A stretch of DNA of 64,000 nucleotides from Dyadobacter sp. MSC1_007 (lineage in GTDB: Bacteria > Bacteroidota > Bacteroidia > Cytophagales > Spirosomataceae): assembly GCF_023667495.1 (NCBI RefSeq), contig NZ_JAMOZL010000017.1, positions 62,001-126,000 of the forward strand. Direction: 5' to 3'. Shown here one piece after another: positions 1 through 7,931 of this stretch. The notes under the pieces were generated by a model. The model worked only from the letters and a program-made list of their open reading frames with translations, searched no databases and had not been told where the DNA came from. Position 1 is the stretch's first letter, and every line of letters starts with the position of its first letter. The position numbers and the translations under genes were made by a program.

Positions 1-329
1 CCGGGGGGCGAAATGAATTTCAGAGCGATCAAAACCTGGATGGAAGTCTCTTTTCCTCGCCCTTAGGAAAGGCCAATATGCCTAATTTTGTTACTGGCCA
101 GGGGAATAATGTGCAGCCAATTTTTCACTCAAAAAGTAAAATCCTCTCGGTCACCATGGCAGTTTATAACACGGATATAAATTATTTCAAATATCACCGC
201 TCGATCGAATCGCGGCAAAACACTGACGATCCTTTTACGGAACCCTCATTGATCTACACCAACATCGAGGACGGACTCGGATGTTTCGGCGCTTACAACC
301 TCGGAAAGCTCACCTACCACCCTCACTAA
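1..329 (+). CDS. DUF4249 family lipoprotein, C-terminal end (5' partial)
   Basis: The frame is open from the left edge (first full codon at base 3) to the TAA at 327-329, so this is the last ~108 residues of a longer gene. The tail with EPSLIYTNIEDGLGCFGAYN matches the conserved C-terminal end of DUF4249 proteins (…EP…YTNIEgGlGiFGAY…), as I recall that family. These are ~270-400 aa outer-membrane lipoproteins usually encoded beside a TonB-dependent receptor, which would lie to the left of the window. The first in-frame ATG at 78 is internal and should not be taken as the start. The alaS promoter lies just downstream. Function is unknown. Confidence 0.75.
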   Translation, partial: GGRNEFQSDQNLDGSLFSSPLGKANMPNFVTGQGNNVQPIFHSKSKILSVTMAVYNTDINYFKYHRSIESRQNTDDPFTEPSLIYTNIEDGLGCFGAYNLGKLTYHPH

Positions 330-343
330 ATGAGATTTTTCGT

Positions 344-351
344 TACCTTTG
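344..351 (+). promoter_or_regulatory. -7 element of the alaS promoter
   Basis: TACCTTTG fits the Bacteroidota -7 consensus TAnnTTTG and lies ~40 nt before the alaS ATG. I see no clear TTG box at the usual upstream distance. Confidence 0.5.
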
Positions 352-391
352 CGGCAATTTTAAGGATGATATTAGTACCAAAACAGATACA

Positions 392-3046
392 ATGACCTCG
401 CATCAAATACGTCAGGCTTTTCTTGATTTTTTCCGTAGTAAAGAACACCTAATAGTACCGTCCGCTCCGTTGGTGGCCAAAAACGACCCTACCCTGATGT
501 TCAATAACTCGGGAATGGCGCAGTTCAAGGACTTCTTCCTCGGGAATGGCACGCCTCCTTCCCGCCGGATTGCCGACACACAGAAATGCCTGCGCGTGTC
601 AGGAAAGCATAACGACCTTGAAGATGTGGGTTTCGACACCTATCACCATACCATGTTCGAAATGCTTGGTAACTGGTCGTTTGGTGATTATTTCAAAAAA
701 GAAGCGATTGCCTGGGCGTGGGAACTGCTGACGGAGGTTTATAAGCTTCCGAAAGACCGTTTATATGTATCTGTTTTTGAAGGTGATAGTAAAGATGGCG
801 TTCCGTTTGACCAGGAGGCCTGGGACCTTTGGAAAGGCATTGTAGGCGAAGACCGGATTATTCTTGGTAACAAAAAAGATAACTTCTGGGAAATGGGCGA
901 TACAGGTCCTTGCGGGCCTTGTTCGGAAATCCACGTCGATTTGCGCACACCGGCCGAAGTGGCGGAAGTTTCGGGCAAATCGCTGGTTAACAACGATCAC
1001 CCACAGGTGGTGGAAATCTGGAACCTGGTATTCATGCAATTCGAGCGGAAAGCCGACGGTTCGCTCATTCCGTTACCTTCCACGCACGTCGATACCGGCA
1101 TGGGCTTCGAGCGCCTTTGCATGGCCATTCAGCAAAAAACTTCAAACTACGACACTGACGTTTTCCAAAATACCATTCAGGTTTTGGAAACATTATCAGG
1201 CAAAAAATACGGCCAGAACGACGAGCCATTTGCCGATATCGCCATGCGTGTGATTTCCGATCACATCCGCGCTGTTTCATTTGCTATTACCGATGGTCAG
1301 CTGCCTTCGAATGTGAAGGCGGGATACGTGATCCGTCGCATTCTGCGCCGCGCAGTCCGTTACGGATATTCGTACCTGGGCTTCCAGGAGCCGTTTTTCC
1401 ATAAACTGGTTCCGGTTTTGGCCGAGCAGTTCAAGGATGTTTTCACGGAATTGAAAGATCAGGAAGAATTCGTAACACGGGTGATCCTGGAAGAGGAAAA
1501 AAGCTTCCTGCGTACACTCGAATCCGGTTTGAAAAGACTTGATGTCGTTATGTCGGGTCTGAAAGAAAATGGTATCAACACGATCCCAGGCGATGAAGTT
1601 TTCGAACTCAGCGACACTTTCGGATTCCCGGTTGACCTTACCGCATTGATTGCACGCGAGAAAAGCTTCCAAATCGACGAAACCGGCTTCCAGGATGCAT
1701 TGGCAGAGCAGAAAAAACGCTCGCGCCAGGATGCCGCCAAAGAAGCAACCGACTGGATCGAACTACGCGAATACGACGGTGTGGAGTTCCTTGGCTACGA
1801 TTTTGAAGAAACACACAGCCATATCGTGAAGTACCGGAAGGTGAAAACGAAAACAGGCGAAGAATACCATATTGTGCTCGACCGCACGCCGTTTTATGCT
1901 GAAATGGGGGGACAAGTGGGGGATACAGGGGAATTGGTTTTGGGGACGAAGGAAGAAGGAGGAAGGAGGATTGCTATTGTTGATACTAAGAAGGAAAACG
2001 ATCTTTTTGTACATATATCGCGGGATAAGGACCTTGATTCTGCTTTGCAGGAAGCGGGTATTATTACTGCGAAGATCGATATTGACCGTCGTAATAAAAT
2101 TAAATCAAACCACACGGCTACGCACTTGATGCTGTCGTCTATGCGCGAGGTGTTGGGAACGCATGTGAGCCAGAAAGGCTCGTTCCTGAATGACGAGGTG
2201 CTGCGTTTCGACTTTGCACATTTCTCGAAAGTGACTGATGAAGAACTGAAAAAGATCGAAGACCGGGTCAATGAAAAGATCCGCGAGAACATCGCTCTGG
2301 ACGAAAGACGGAATGTGCCTATTCAGCAAGCGCTGGATGCCGGAGCTACCGCGACTTTCGGAGAAAAATACGGCGATTTCGTTCGTCTGATCATTTTTGA
2401 TCCTAAGTTCTCTTTCGAGCTTTGCGGGGGTACGCACGTACCGTCAACCGGCGAGATCGGTGTATTCAAATTCATTTCGGAAGGCTCTGTATCGGCAGGT
2501 GTTCGTCGCGTTGAAGCCGTCACAGGTGAAAAAGCATTGGAATTAATGCGCCAGCAGGAGGAAACATTAAACAAGATCAAGGATCTGCTAAAAGGGCCGA
2601 CTGATCTGGTGAAAGCAGTAGAAAGTCTGATCGAAGAGCGTTCGAGTTTGCAGAAAAAGATCGCTGCCCTTGAAAACGAGAAAATTCAGGCATTGAAGAC
2701 TGCACTGGTGGAGAATATGGAAACCCACAGCACATTCAACCTCATCGTTCAGAAAGTGGATGTTCCGAGTGCGGATTCGTTGAAACAACTGTCTTATGAA
2801 CTTCGTGACCAGATAGAAAACCTGATCGCCGTGTTCGGGACTGAGATTTCAGGAAAACCACAACTTTCTGTTTTTATCGCTGAAAATATTGTAGCGGAAA
2901 CAGGCCTGAATGCAGGAAAAATCGTGAAAGATCTTGCCAAAGAAATACGTGGAGGAGGCGGAGGCCAGCCTTTCTTTGCCACAGCAGGCGGCTCCGACGC
3001 ATCCGGCCTCGACACTGCCCTTGAAAAAGCGAAAACGCTGTTCTAA
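392..3046 (+). CDS. alaS: Alanyl-tRNA synthetase
   Basis: Charges tRNA-Ala with alanine and edits mischarged Ser/Gly; cytosolic and essential. The product is 884 aa, the normal length. The N-terminus MTSHQIRQAFLDFF is typical, which is why the ATG at 392 is preferred over an in-frame ATG at 281 that would overlap the preceding gene. The class II aminoacylation core covers residues ~1-460. The editing domain carries the zinc-binding HTATH motif near residue 573 and CGGTH near 677. The C-terminal part has a coiled coil and a glycine-rich DHHA1 end (RGGGGGQPFF). It is monocistronic, with its own -7 box upstream and a terminator downstream. Confidence 0.98.
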   Translation: MTSHQIRQAFLDFFRSKEHLIVPSAPLVAKNDPTLMFNNSGMAQFKDFFLGNGTPPSRRIADTQKCLRVSGKHNDLEDVGFDTYHHTMFEMLGNWSFGDYFKKEAIAWAWELLTEVYKLPKDRLYVSVFEGDSKDGVPFDQEAWDLWKGIVGEDRIILGNKKDNFWEMGDTGPCGPCSEIHVDLRTPAEVAEVSGKSLVNNDHPQVVEIWNLVFMQFERKADGSLIPLPSTHVDTGMGFERLCMAIQQKTSNYDTDVFQNTIQVLETLSGKKYGQNDEPFADIAMRVISDHIRAVSFAITDGQLPSNVKAGYVIRRILRRAVRYGYSYLGFQEPFFHKLVPVLAEQFKDVFTELKDQEEFVTRVILEEEKSFLRTLESGLKRLDVVMSGLKENGINTIPGDEVFELSDTFGFPVDLTALIAREKSFQIDETGFQDALAEQKKRSRQDAAKEATDWIELREYDGVEFLGYDFEETHSHIVKYRKVKTKTGEEYHIVLDRTPFYAEMGGQVGDTGELVLGTKEEGGRRIAIVDTKKENDLFVHISRDKDLDSALQEAGIITAKIDIDRRNKIKSNHTATHLMLSSMREVLGTHVSQKGSFLNDEVLRFDFAHFSKVTDEELKKIEDRVNEKIRENIALDERRNVPIQQALDAGATATFGEKYGDFVRLIIFDPKFSFELCGGTHVPSTGEIGVFKFISEGSVSAGVRRVEAVTGEKALELMRQQEETLNKIKDLLKGPTDLVKAVESLIEERSSLQKKIAALENEKIQALKTALVENMETHSTFNLIVQKVDVPSADSLKQLSYELRDQIENLIAVFGTEISGKPQLSVFIAENIVAETGLNAGKIVKDLAKEIRGGGGGQPFFATAGGSDASGLDTALEKAKTLF

Positions 3047-3074
3047 GGTCATTGAAACCACAATAAAAAAACGC

Positions 3075-3108
3075 AAAAGAGCGGTTTCCGTTAGGAGCCG
3101 CTCTTTTT
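3075..3108 (+). terminator. Intrinsic terminator after alaS
   Basis: A 10-bp stem (AAAAGAGCGG at 3075-3084 with CCGCTCTTTT at 3098-3107) runs into a T tract. It lies between alaS and the convergent CHRD gene and may work on both strands. Confidence 0.8.
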
Positions 3109-3146
3109 GCTGGTAAGCACCATATTGGCGCATTAAACCGGGTGAC

Positions 3147-3632
3147 TTATTCTTCGGCTTTTAACTGTCCTCTGATTTCCCCGTTCGGGTACTTGGCCGT
3201 ATGAATATTTACATAATACAAACCTGCTTTCAGATCCGCCACCTGCGCTTCTGTCAGCGTGTCCTGGAATGCGAAAGGTGTTTTGAAATCGGTACCGAAG
3301 TCGATCACCACCGAGCCGGTCGAGTCGGCTGGGGCTTTGTGAATGTGCCATCCAGTAGGGATGAAAACCGAATCAGCTGACGATGAATCCGCGGCCGCAG
3401 AGTCACTGTACATGATATTAAGACTTAAAATCCGGCTCTCCTGATCTAACACACCATCCACTGTACCGGTAGCTGTTGATGGATTAGCGGGTACTTCGTT
3501 CGCCCCTGAAAGTGTAGTGCTTACTTTCAGCTCGGGCAATACGGGAGTCGGGTCGTTTGTCTCATCGTCGTCGTTACAACCTACAACCATCGCGGCGATG
3601 ACAAACACACCCATGAATGCTAATTTTCTCAT
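3147..3632 (-). CDS. CHRD domain lipoprotein
   Basis: A 161-aa secreted lipoprotein. The start at 3632 gives the signal MRKLAFMGVFVIAAMVVGC with a lipobox Cys, followed by an acidic NDDDETND linker; an upstream in-frame ATG at 3710 would put non-signal sequence in front. Residues ~40-160 form one CHRD domain: LSGANEVP at its start, the WHIHKAP motif in the middle and YVNIHTAKYPNGEIRGQL at the end. CHRD domains occur in chordin and in many bacterial exported proteins; the bacterial role is unknown. It stands alone, convergent with alaS. Confidence 0.85.
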   Translation of the reverse strand: MRKLAFMGVFVIAAMVVGCNDDDETNDPTPVLPELKVSTTLSGANEVPANPSTATGTVDGVLDQESRILSLNIMYSDSAAADSSSADSVFIPTGWHIHKAPADSTGSVVIDFGTDFKTPFAFQDTLTEAQVADLKAGLYYVNIHTAKYPNGEIRGQLKAEE

Positions 3633-3789
3633 AATGCTTTGTTTTAGTAAATAAACTTGGTTTGACCGCGGCACCGCAAAATAATGGTTCCGAAAGCGCC
3701 AGTTTTTCACAAGACACTCATTCTTAGTTTATTACAAAATATTCTATCAAAACCTAAATTGGGGATATTGACCTACCTTTTGCTGAATT

Positions 3790-4659
3790 TTACAACAAAT
3801 TCCGCACCGTGACCGGCTTTTGGCCCTGTCTGGCGCTGAACTTCCACCTGTTATGCGACCACAACCACAGTTCCGGTTGCCTTTTGATCGTGGTTTCCAG
3901 CGACTTATAATAGCGTTCCATAATGTCGGCCTCTCCCAGCCTGCTGGCCTGCGTGGTGATGAGATTGAACCGGAACCGGTAAGCGTTCCGCCCCTCTTTC
4001 ACTACATCCAGGTACACCACCGCCGCGTTCCGGTTGATCGCAATGCGCGCCGCTCCCGACTGGATAAATGTCTTTCGGTTCATAAAATCCAGATAATATT
4101 TCCCCGATTCGGGCGGCCGCTGGTCGGCAATGGTCACGAATATGGCCGGGGTCCGCTCGCACCAGCTTAGTGTCTGCCGGTACCATTCCGACTTAGGGAT
4201 CAGCTTTATTCCGAACTTGCTGCGCATTTTGCATAGCCAGCCATTCACAAGCTTGTTGGAAACCGGCGAATAGGCTGCGAGCACCTGGCAGTTTGTTTGT
4301 AACGGCAGCGATAGCAGGTATTCCCAGTTTCCATAATGCGACGCCATGAGCACAATGCTTTTGTTTTGTTCGAGCAACTCCTTGATCAGGCCCATGTTTT
4401 CATATTTTACCAGGCGGTCGAGTTCGTTGCGTCTGAGGTTACTGATCATGAACGGCGCCACAATGAGGTCGGCCAGATGCCGAAAATAGGCGGTAACCAT
4501 TTGCTTTACTTCCTTTTCGGAGAGGTTGGGGAAGCAGCGCGCGAGATTGATCAGGATCACGTTCCGGCGATAGGGCCAAAGCTTTACCAGTATCAGAAAT
4601 ATCACGTCTGACAATGAGTGCCAGCCCCGTAGGGCCAGCCTGTAACGCAAGGTCGGCAT
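3790..4659 (-). CDS. Lipid A biosynthesis-type lysophospholipid acyltransferase
   Basis: A 289-aa member of the HtrB/LpxL (LABLAT) superfamily, which adds secondary acyl chains to lipid A or to aminolipids at the inner membrane. The HX4E catalytic motif is visible (His108, Glu113 in SHYGNWE). The N-terminal membrane anchor includes LSDVIFLILVKLWPYRR, and the later ADQRPP segment is typical of the family. Its ATG shares one base with the TGA of the upstream surface-repeat gene (TGATG), so the two are probably translationally coupled. The acyl substrate cannot be read from sequence; Bacteroidota members may make lipid A or N-acyl amino-acid lipids. Confidence 0.85.
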   Translation of the reverse strand: MPTLRYRLALRGWHSLSDVIFLILVKLWPYRRNVILINLARCFPNLSEKEVKQMVTAYFRHLADLIVAPFMISNLRRNELDRLVKYENMGLIKELLEQNKSIVLMASHYGNWEYLLSLPLQTNCQVLAAYSPVSNKLVNGWLCKMRSKFGIKLIPKSEWYRQTLSWCERTPAIFVTIADQRPPESGKYYLDFMNRKTFIQSGAARIAINRNAAVVYLDVVKEGRNAYRFRFNLITTQASRLGEADIMERYYKSLETTIKRQPELWLWSHNRWKFSARQGQKPVTVRNLL

Positions 4660-5756
4660 CAGAACAGCAACTGTACACCTGTGTTGAACCCTACGAAAAG
4701 ACCCTGGAAATCTGTCGACTTATTATTTTTCCAGATATACTTTTTGACAAAATCATAGTCATTTTCGCGTTCGTAGCTTACATAATTCAGCGTTGGTCCT
4801 GCGAATACCTCGAAGCGGTTGCCGAATTTCAACGCGGGGAGTATGCGAAGCGAGTTTTTAAAGTAGCTTCCGCCTTCAAAGTCAGTCAGTGTGTGGCTTA
4901 TTGCTTCTATATTCACCCTCAGGTTGCGGCCAGCCGGAACGTGGGCACCCAATCCCGCCTCGATGGCATACATATCTTTCGGGTTATCTTTGAAATTATA
5001 TCCTATACCGGCAATCCCGTACAGCACGCGCCCGCCCGAGCGAAAGGATACAATGCCGGTCATCGTTTCATCGAGGGTAACCGCCACCGATTTTTCCCCG
5101 TTTTTGATAAAATTAAAAAGAGCGATAGGATAATCACTGCTGTCGGCGATGTTGATGAAACCGGCCAGCTGGATACCTTTTACTTTTTTCGCGACATTGG
5201 CGAAACCCGCCACCTGTGTATTCACTTCGTTTCCTTTGTTGAAAAAGCCTGCCAATTGCAAGCCTTTCGCATCTTTCCGGGCGATATTGGTAAAGCCCGC
5301 CACTTGGGCCGCGCCCGCATTTCCGGCAAGATTCATGAAACCCGCCACCTGAGCGCCCTTCGCTTCATTTCTGGTCACATTTGCAAAGCCGGCAATCTGT
5401 GCGCCGCTCGCCGAATTACCTGTGATGTTGGCCACACCAGCCAATTGCGCACCACTAGCCGAATTACCGATCACATTGGTTACACCTGCGATTTGTACTC
5501 CACTTGCATCTTGCCTGATAACGTTGGCGACGCTTGCCAATGTAAAGCCTGTCTCCGCCTTGGAAAGTCCGGCGATGGCATGCAGAGAAAACCGGTTCGT
5601 ATAGGAGGCTGCGTTCTTTCCATTTGAGCTTACGGGATAAATAAACCCTATATGCACGGCTGCGGTGCTGTCTTTTTGAGCAAATGCGAAAAAGGAAGTA
5701 AGGAGGATGATAGCAGTTAAAATGATCCGGAATGGATAAGCGATTAAATTTTTCAT
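4659..5756 (-). CDS. Surface repeat protein with GAQhAGFxN repeats (LA_2272-like)
   Basis: A 365-aa exported protein with signal peptide MKNLIAYPFRIILTAIILL…FAFAQ. The start at 5756 fits the signal; an upstream in-frame ATG at 5792 lies inside an inverted repeat. Residues ~65-200 contain about eight degenerate 16-20 aa repeats with the pattern G-(V/A)-Q-(I/L/V)-A-G-(F/V)-x-N, for example GAQLAGVANITGNSAS. The last ~150 residues look like beta strands of an outer-membrane or surface domain and end in an aromatic Phe (GVQLLF). The repeats resemble proteins named LA_2272 family surface repeat-containing. A longer relative is encoded at 7932-9752. Molecular function is unknown. Confidence 0.75.
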   Translation of the reverse strand: MKNLIAYPFRIILTAIILLTSFFAFAQKDSTAAVHIGFIYPVSSNGKNAASYTNRFSLHAIAGLSKAETGFTLASVANVIRQDASGVQIAGVTNVIGNSASGAQLAGVANITGNSASGAQIAGFANVTRNEAKGAQVAGFMNLAGNAGAAQVAGFTNIARKDAKGLQLAGFFNKGNEVNTQVAGFANVAKKVKGIQLAGFINIADSSDYPIALFNFIKNGEKSVAVTLDETMTGIVSFRSGGRVLYGIAGIGYNFKDNPKDMYAIEAGLGAHVPAGRNLRVNIEAISHTLTDFEGGSYFKNSLRILPALKFGNRFEVFAGPTLNYVSYERENDYDFVKKYIWKNNKSTDFQGLFVGFNTGVQLLF

Positions 5757-5761
5757 GGTCA

Positions 5762-5792
5762 ATGCATTTAAAATAAAGTGGTTTAAATGCAT
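5762..5792. promoter_or_regulatory. Inverted repeat just upstream of the surface-repeat gene
   Basis: Perfect 11-bp arms ATGCATTTAAA (5762-5772) and TTTAAATGCAT (5782-5792) with a 9-nt centre, starting 6 nt before the ATG at 5756. It could be an operator or a 5'-leader hairpin that hides the ribosome site; the sequence alone does not decide. The rest of the 308-bp divergent spacer (5757-6064) is AT-rich with no other clear feature. Confidence 0.5.
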
Positions 5793-6064
5793 GCAGCTCG
5801 TGACGACTTTTATTGCAGGCCTTCAACACGATCGTCTTGCTGTATGCAATCTATCGACAACGCGGACGGCCCATACCCTAAATTTTAATTAAAAAAAGAT
5901 GTTTGAACCGCGCCAGGCTGCGCAATGAGGATCGATGATATTCTACAAGTATTTCAAATTCAAGCCCTTCAAAACAAATTTTTTTTTACATCAACTGCAT
6001 TATTAAATATTACTTTTTCCTATATTTATTTGCATTTTTTTTCTAAATCCAACCAAATAATTCT

Positions 6065-7036
6065 ATGAAACGTTATTTACTATTTTGCCAGCTGGCGTTG
6101 CTTCCCACTATGCATGCTTTCGGGCAGTTATCGGCGGGAACAGATGGCTTTTTTATCGCTGCTAATACGCAAGTGGCCATCGACGGCCTGACCCTGATTC
6201 CCACAGCCAACTTTCTAATTGATTCGAGAACGTTGACAATCTCACCCATTGCTATTCCCGGTGTACCTCCAAGTATTAGCCGCGTTTACAACTTTAGTAC
6301 GCCGGTCGATTTCATCGGCAACGTCGGATTGTTCTATCAGACGTCCGAGTTGAACGGCAATACCGAAGCCACCTTACAGGTAGCGCATGGTAATGCGACG
6401 TTCGTAACCACGACGGGTAGTACCGTGAACACAATCACGCATTATGTGTCCAATAATCTGGCCGCGCTGACTAACCTGACGTCAGTAACAGCTGCGCAGG
6501 AAGGGGCGCTACCAGTTACACTGATCAGCTTCCGCGCTAAACGTCTGGAAAATCTGACCATGCTGTATTGGCAGACTTCGGAGGAAAGAAACAGCGATTT
6601 CTTTGAGGTTCAGCAGAGCGAGGATACCCGGAAATGGAATGCATTGGGAGCAGTAAAAGCGGCTACCGACAGCAAGGCTCAGGAAGACTATTCGTTCCAG
6701 GATGCTGCACCGAGAAAAGGTGTACAGTATTACCGGCTCAAAATGGTCGATACCGATGGCAGTTTTGCATACAGTGCTATTAGAAGTATTGATCTGGGCT
6801 TAACAGATCTGATTAGCGCGTATCCGAACCCGGTAGTGGACAAGCTCCGTATTGGCGCCAATGTCGAATTGGCCAGCCTGAAAGTGACCGACCTTTCGGG
6901 TAGGTCATTCCTGGAACTGTCCAAGCCAAAGCCCGATCAGGAATTTAATATGAAGAACTACCCTGCAGGCACCTATCTGGTGCAGATCAAAACAGCAGAT
7001 GGCCAAAGTCAGGTAGTAAAAATTATCAAACAATAA
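6065..7036 (+). CDS. T9SS type A sorting domain-containing secreted protein
   Basis: 323 aa with Sec signal peptide MKRYLLFCQLALLPTMHAFGQ. The C-terminal ~80 residues are a Por secretion system sorting domain: AYPNPVVDKLRI, then DLSGR, then NYPAGTYLVQI and VVKIIKQ at the end. Such a domain directs passage through the type IX system and cleavage or anchoring at the surface. The middle (~residues 150-240) is the common linker ALPVTLISFRAKRL…WQTSEERNSDFFEVQ found in many Cytophagales surface proteins. The first ~130 residues, beta-rich and full of Thr/Asn, are not recognised. The next gene starts 12 nt downstream, suggesting an operon. Confidence 0.85.
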   Translation: MKRYLLFCQLALLPTMHAFGQLSAGTDGFFIAANTQVAIDGLTLIPTANFLIDSRTLTISPIAIPGVPPSISRVYNFSTPVDFIGNVGLFYQTSELNGNTEATLQVAHGNATFVTTTGSTVNTITHYVSNNLAALTNLTSVTAAQEGALPVTLISFRAKRLENLTMLYWQTSEERNSDFFEVQQSEDTRKWNALGAVKAATDSKAQEDYSFQDAAPRKGVQYYRLKMVDTDGSFAYSAIRSIDLGLTDLISAYPNPVVDKLRIGANVELASLKVTDLSGRSFLELSKPKPDQEFNMKNYPAGTYLVQIKTADGQSQVVKIIKQ

Positions 7037-7048
7037 ACTCGCGTCCTC

Positions 7049-7876
7049 ATGAAAAACATATATCTATTTAACGTCCGCGTCTCTTTTCAAAGAGCAAAAA
7101 AAGTCTTACTGACCACCATTTTAGCCCTGTTTGCATTCACTGTCCACGCACAGGTAGGTGTCGGGACCCTGGTTCCTCATCCCAGCGCACAGCTCGAAAT
7201 CCAAGCCCCCCTTAAAGGTTTATTGATACCGAGAATGCCCGAGGCATTCCGTACGCTTATCCCTGCCCCGGCCACGGGTTTGCTGGTTTATCAGACGGAC
7301 GGTGCTGCCGGCTTCTATTATTTTGATGGGGTTGCCTGGCAGCCATTGAAATCCGCTGCCTCTTCTGGCGGCGGCGCCATCATTCCGTTCGCATCAGGTA
7401 CCCCTATTACTATGACGACACTTTTGGGAGGTCTTGTCGGTACAGGTTCCGCGATTGGATTTGGAGCCTCTCTTGCGGGTTTGGTGGCGTCATTACCATT
7501 TATAGACGGTTCGTTACTTACCGGCAATATGGCATTTTCAGTGCCTCGTGCAGGTACGATAACCAGTATTTCAGGAATGTTTAGTAGTACAGTGGCTATT
7601 AACTCCCTTCTATCCACCTACAATATCAAAGCACAACTGTTTGCCGCGCCAGCAGGAGTAAACCTTTTCCAACCTCTTATCGGTGCCGAAGTCGCCCTTC
7701 CGGCACTACCCGGCATTATCTCAGTTGGAACTATAACACAAGCCACTGCTTCCGGACTTAATATCCCTGTTAACGCAGGTGACCGCTTGATGTTGGTCTT
7801 CAGCTGTGCGGAAACTGGTGGTGTAATTGGGACGACCCTGTTGGGCCACGCAAGTGCCGGTGTTTCAATCAACTAA
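7049..7876 (+). CDS. Exported protein with BclB-like C-terminal domain
   Basis: 275 aa. After a long signal region (~residues 1-35 ending HAQ), residues 36-100 carry a Bacteroidota surface-protein preamble, VGVGTLVPHPSAQLEI then GLLIPRMPEAFR and GLLVYQTDGAAGFYYFDG. From ~105 to the end the sequence follows the exosporium-type BclB C-terminal domain, as I recall it: PFASGTPITMTTLLGGLVG, AFSVPRAGTITSISGMFS, and a final GHASAGVSIN. BclB domains are best known from Bacillus exosporium glycoproteins, so this is a domain combination of note. No collagen repeats are present. Probably co-transcribed with the T9SS protein gene upstream; it has no Por domain of its own. Confidence 0.7.
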   Translation: MKNIYLFNVRVSFQRAKKVLLTTILALFAFTVHAQVGVGTLVPHPSAQLEIQAPLKGLLIPRMPEAFRTLIPAPATGLLVYQTDGAAGFYYFDGVAWQPLKSAASSGGGAIIPFASGTPITMTTLLGGLVGTGSAIGFGASLAGLVASLPFIDGSLLTGNMAFSVPRAGTITSISGMFSSTVAINSLLSTYNIKAQLFAAPAGVNLFQPLIGAEVALPALPGIISVGTITQATASGLNIPVNAGDRLMLVFSCAETGGVIGTTLLGHASAGVSIN

Positions 7877-7891
7877 TCACTTACTCAATAT

Positions 7892-7925
7892 AAAAACAGG
7901 CCCTGTGCATGTAGGGCCTGTTTTT
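7892..7925. terminator. Bidirectional intrinsic terminator
   Basis: A 13-bp perfect stem, AAAAACAGGCCCT (7892-7904) with AGGGCCTGTTTTT (7913-7925) and an 8-nt loop, sits between the convergent genes ending at 7876 (+) and 7932 (-). A/T tracts on both sides let it serve both. Confidence 0.9.
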
Positions 7926-7931
7926 ATATAT

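Noticed and set aside
78..329. An 83-residue gene starting at the ATG at 78
   Set aside because: The frame is open to the left edge and the sequence is the conserved end of a DUF4249 protein, so the ATG is internal.
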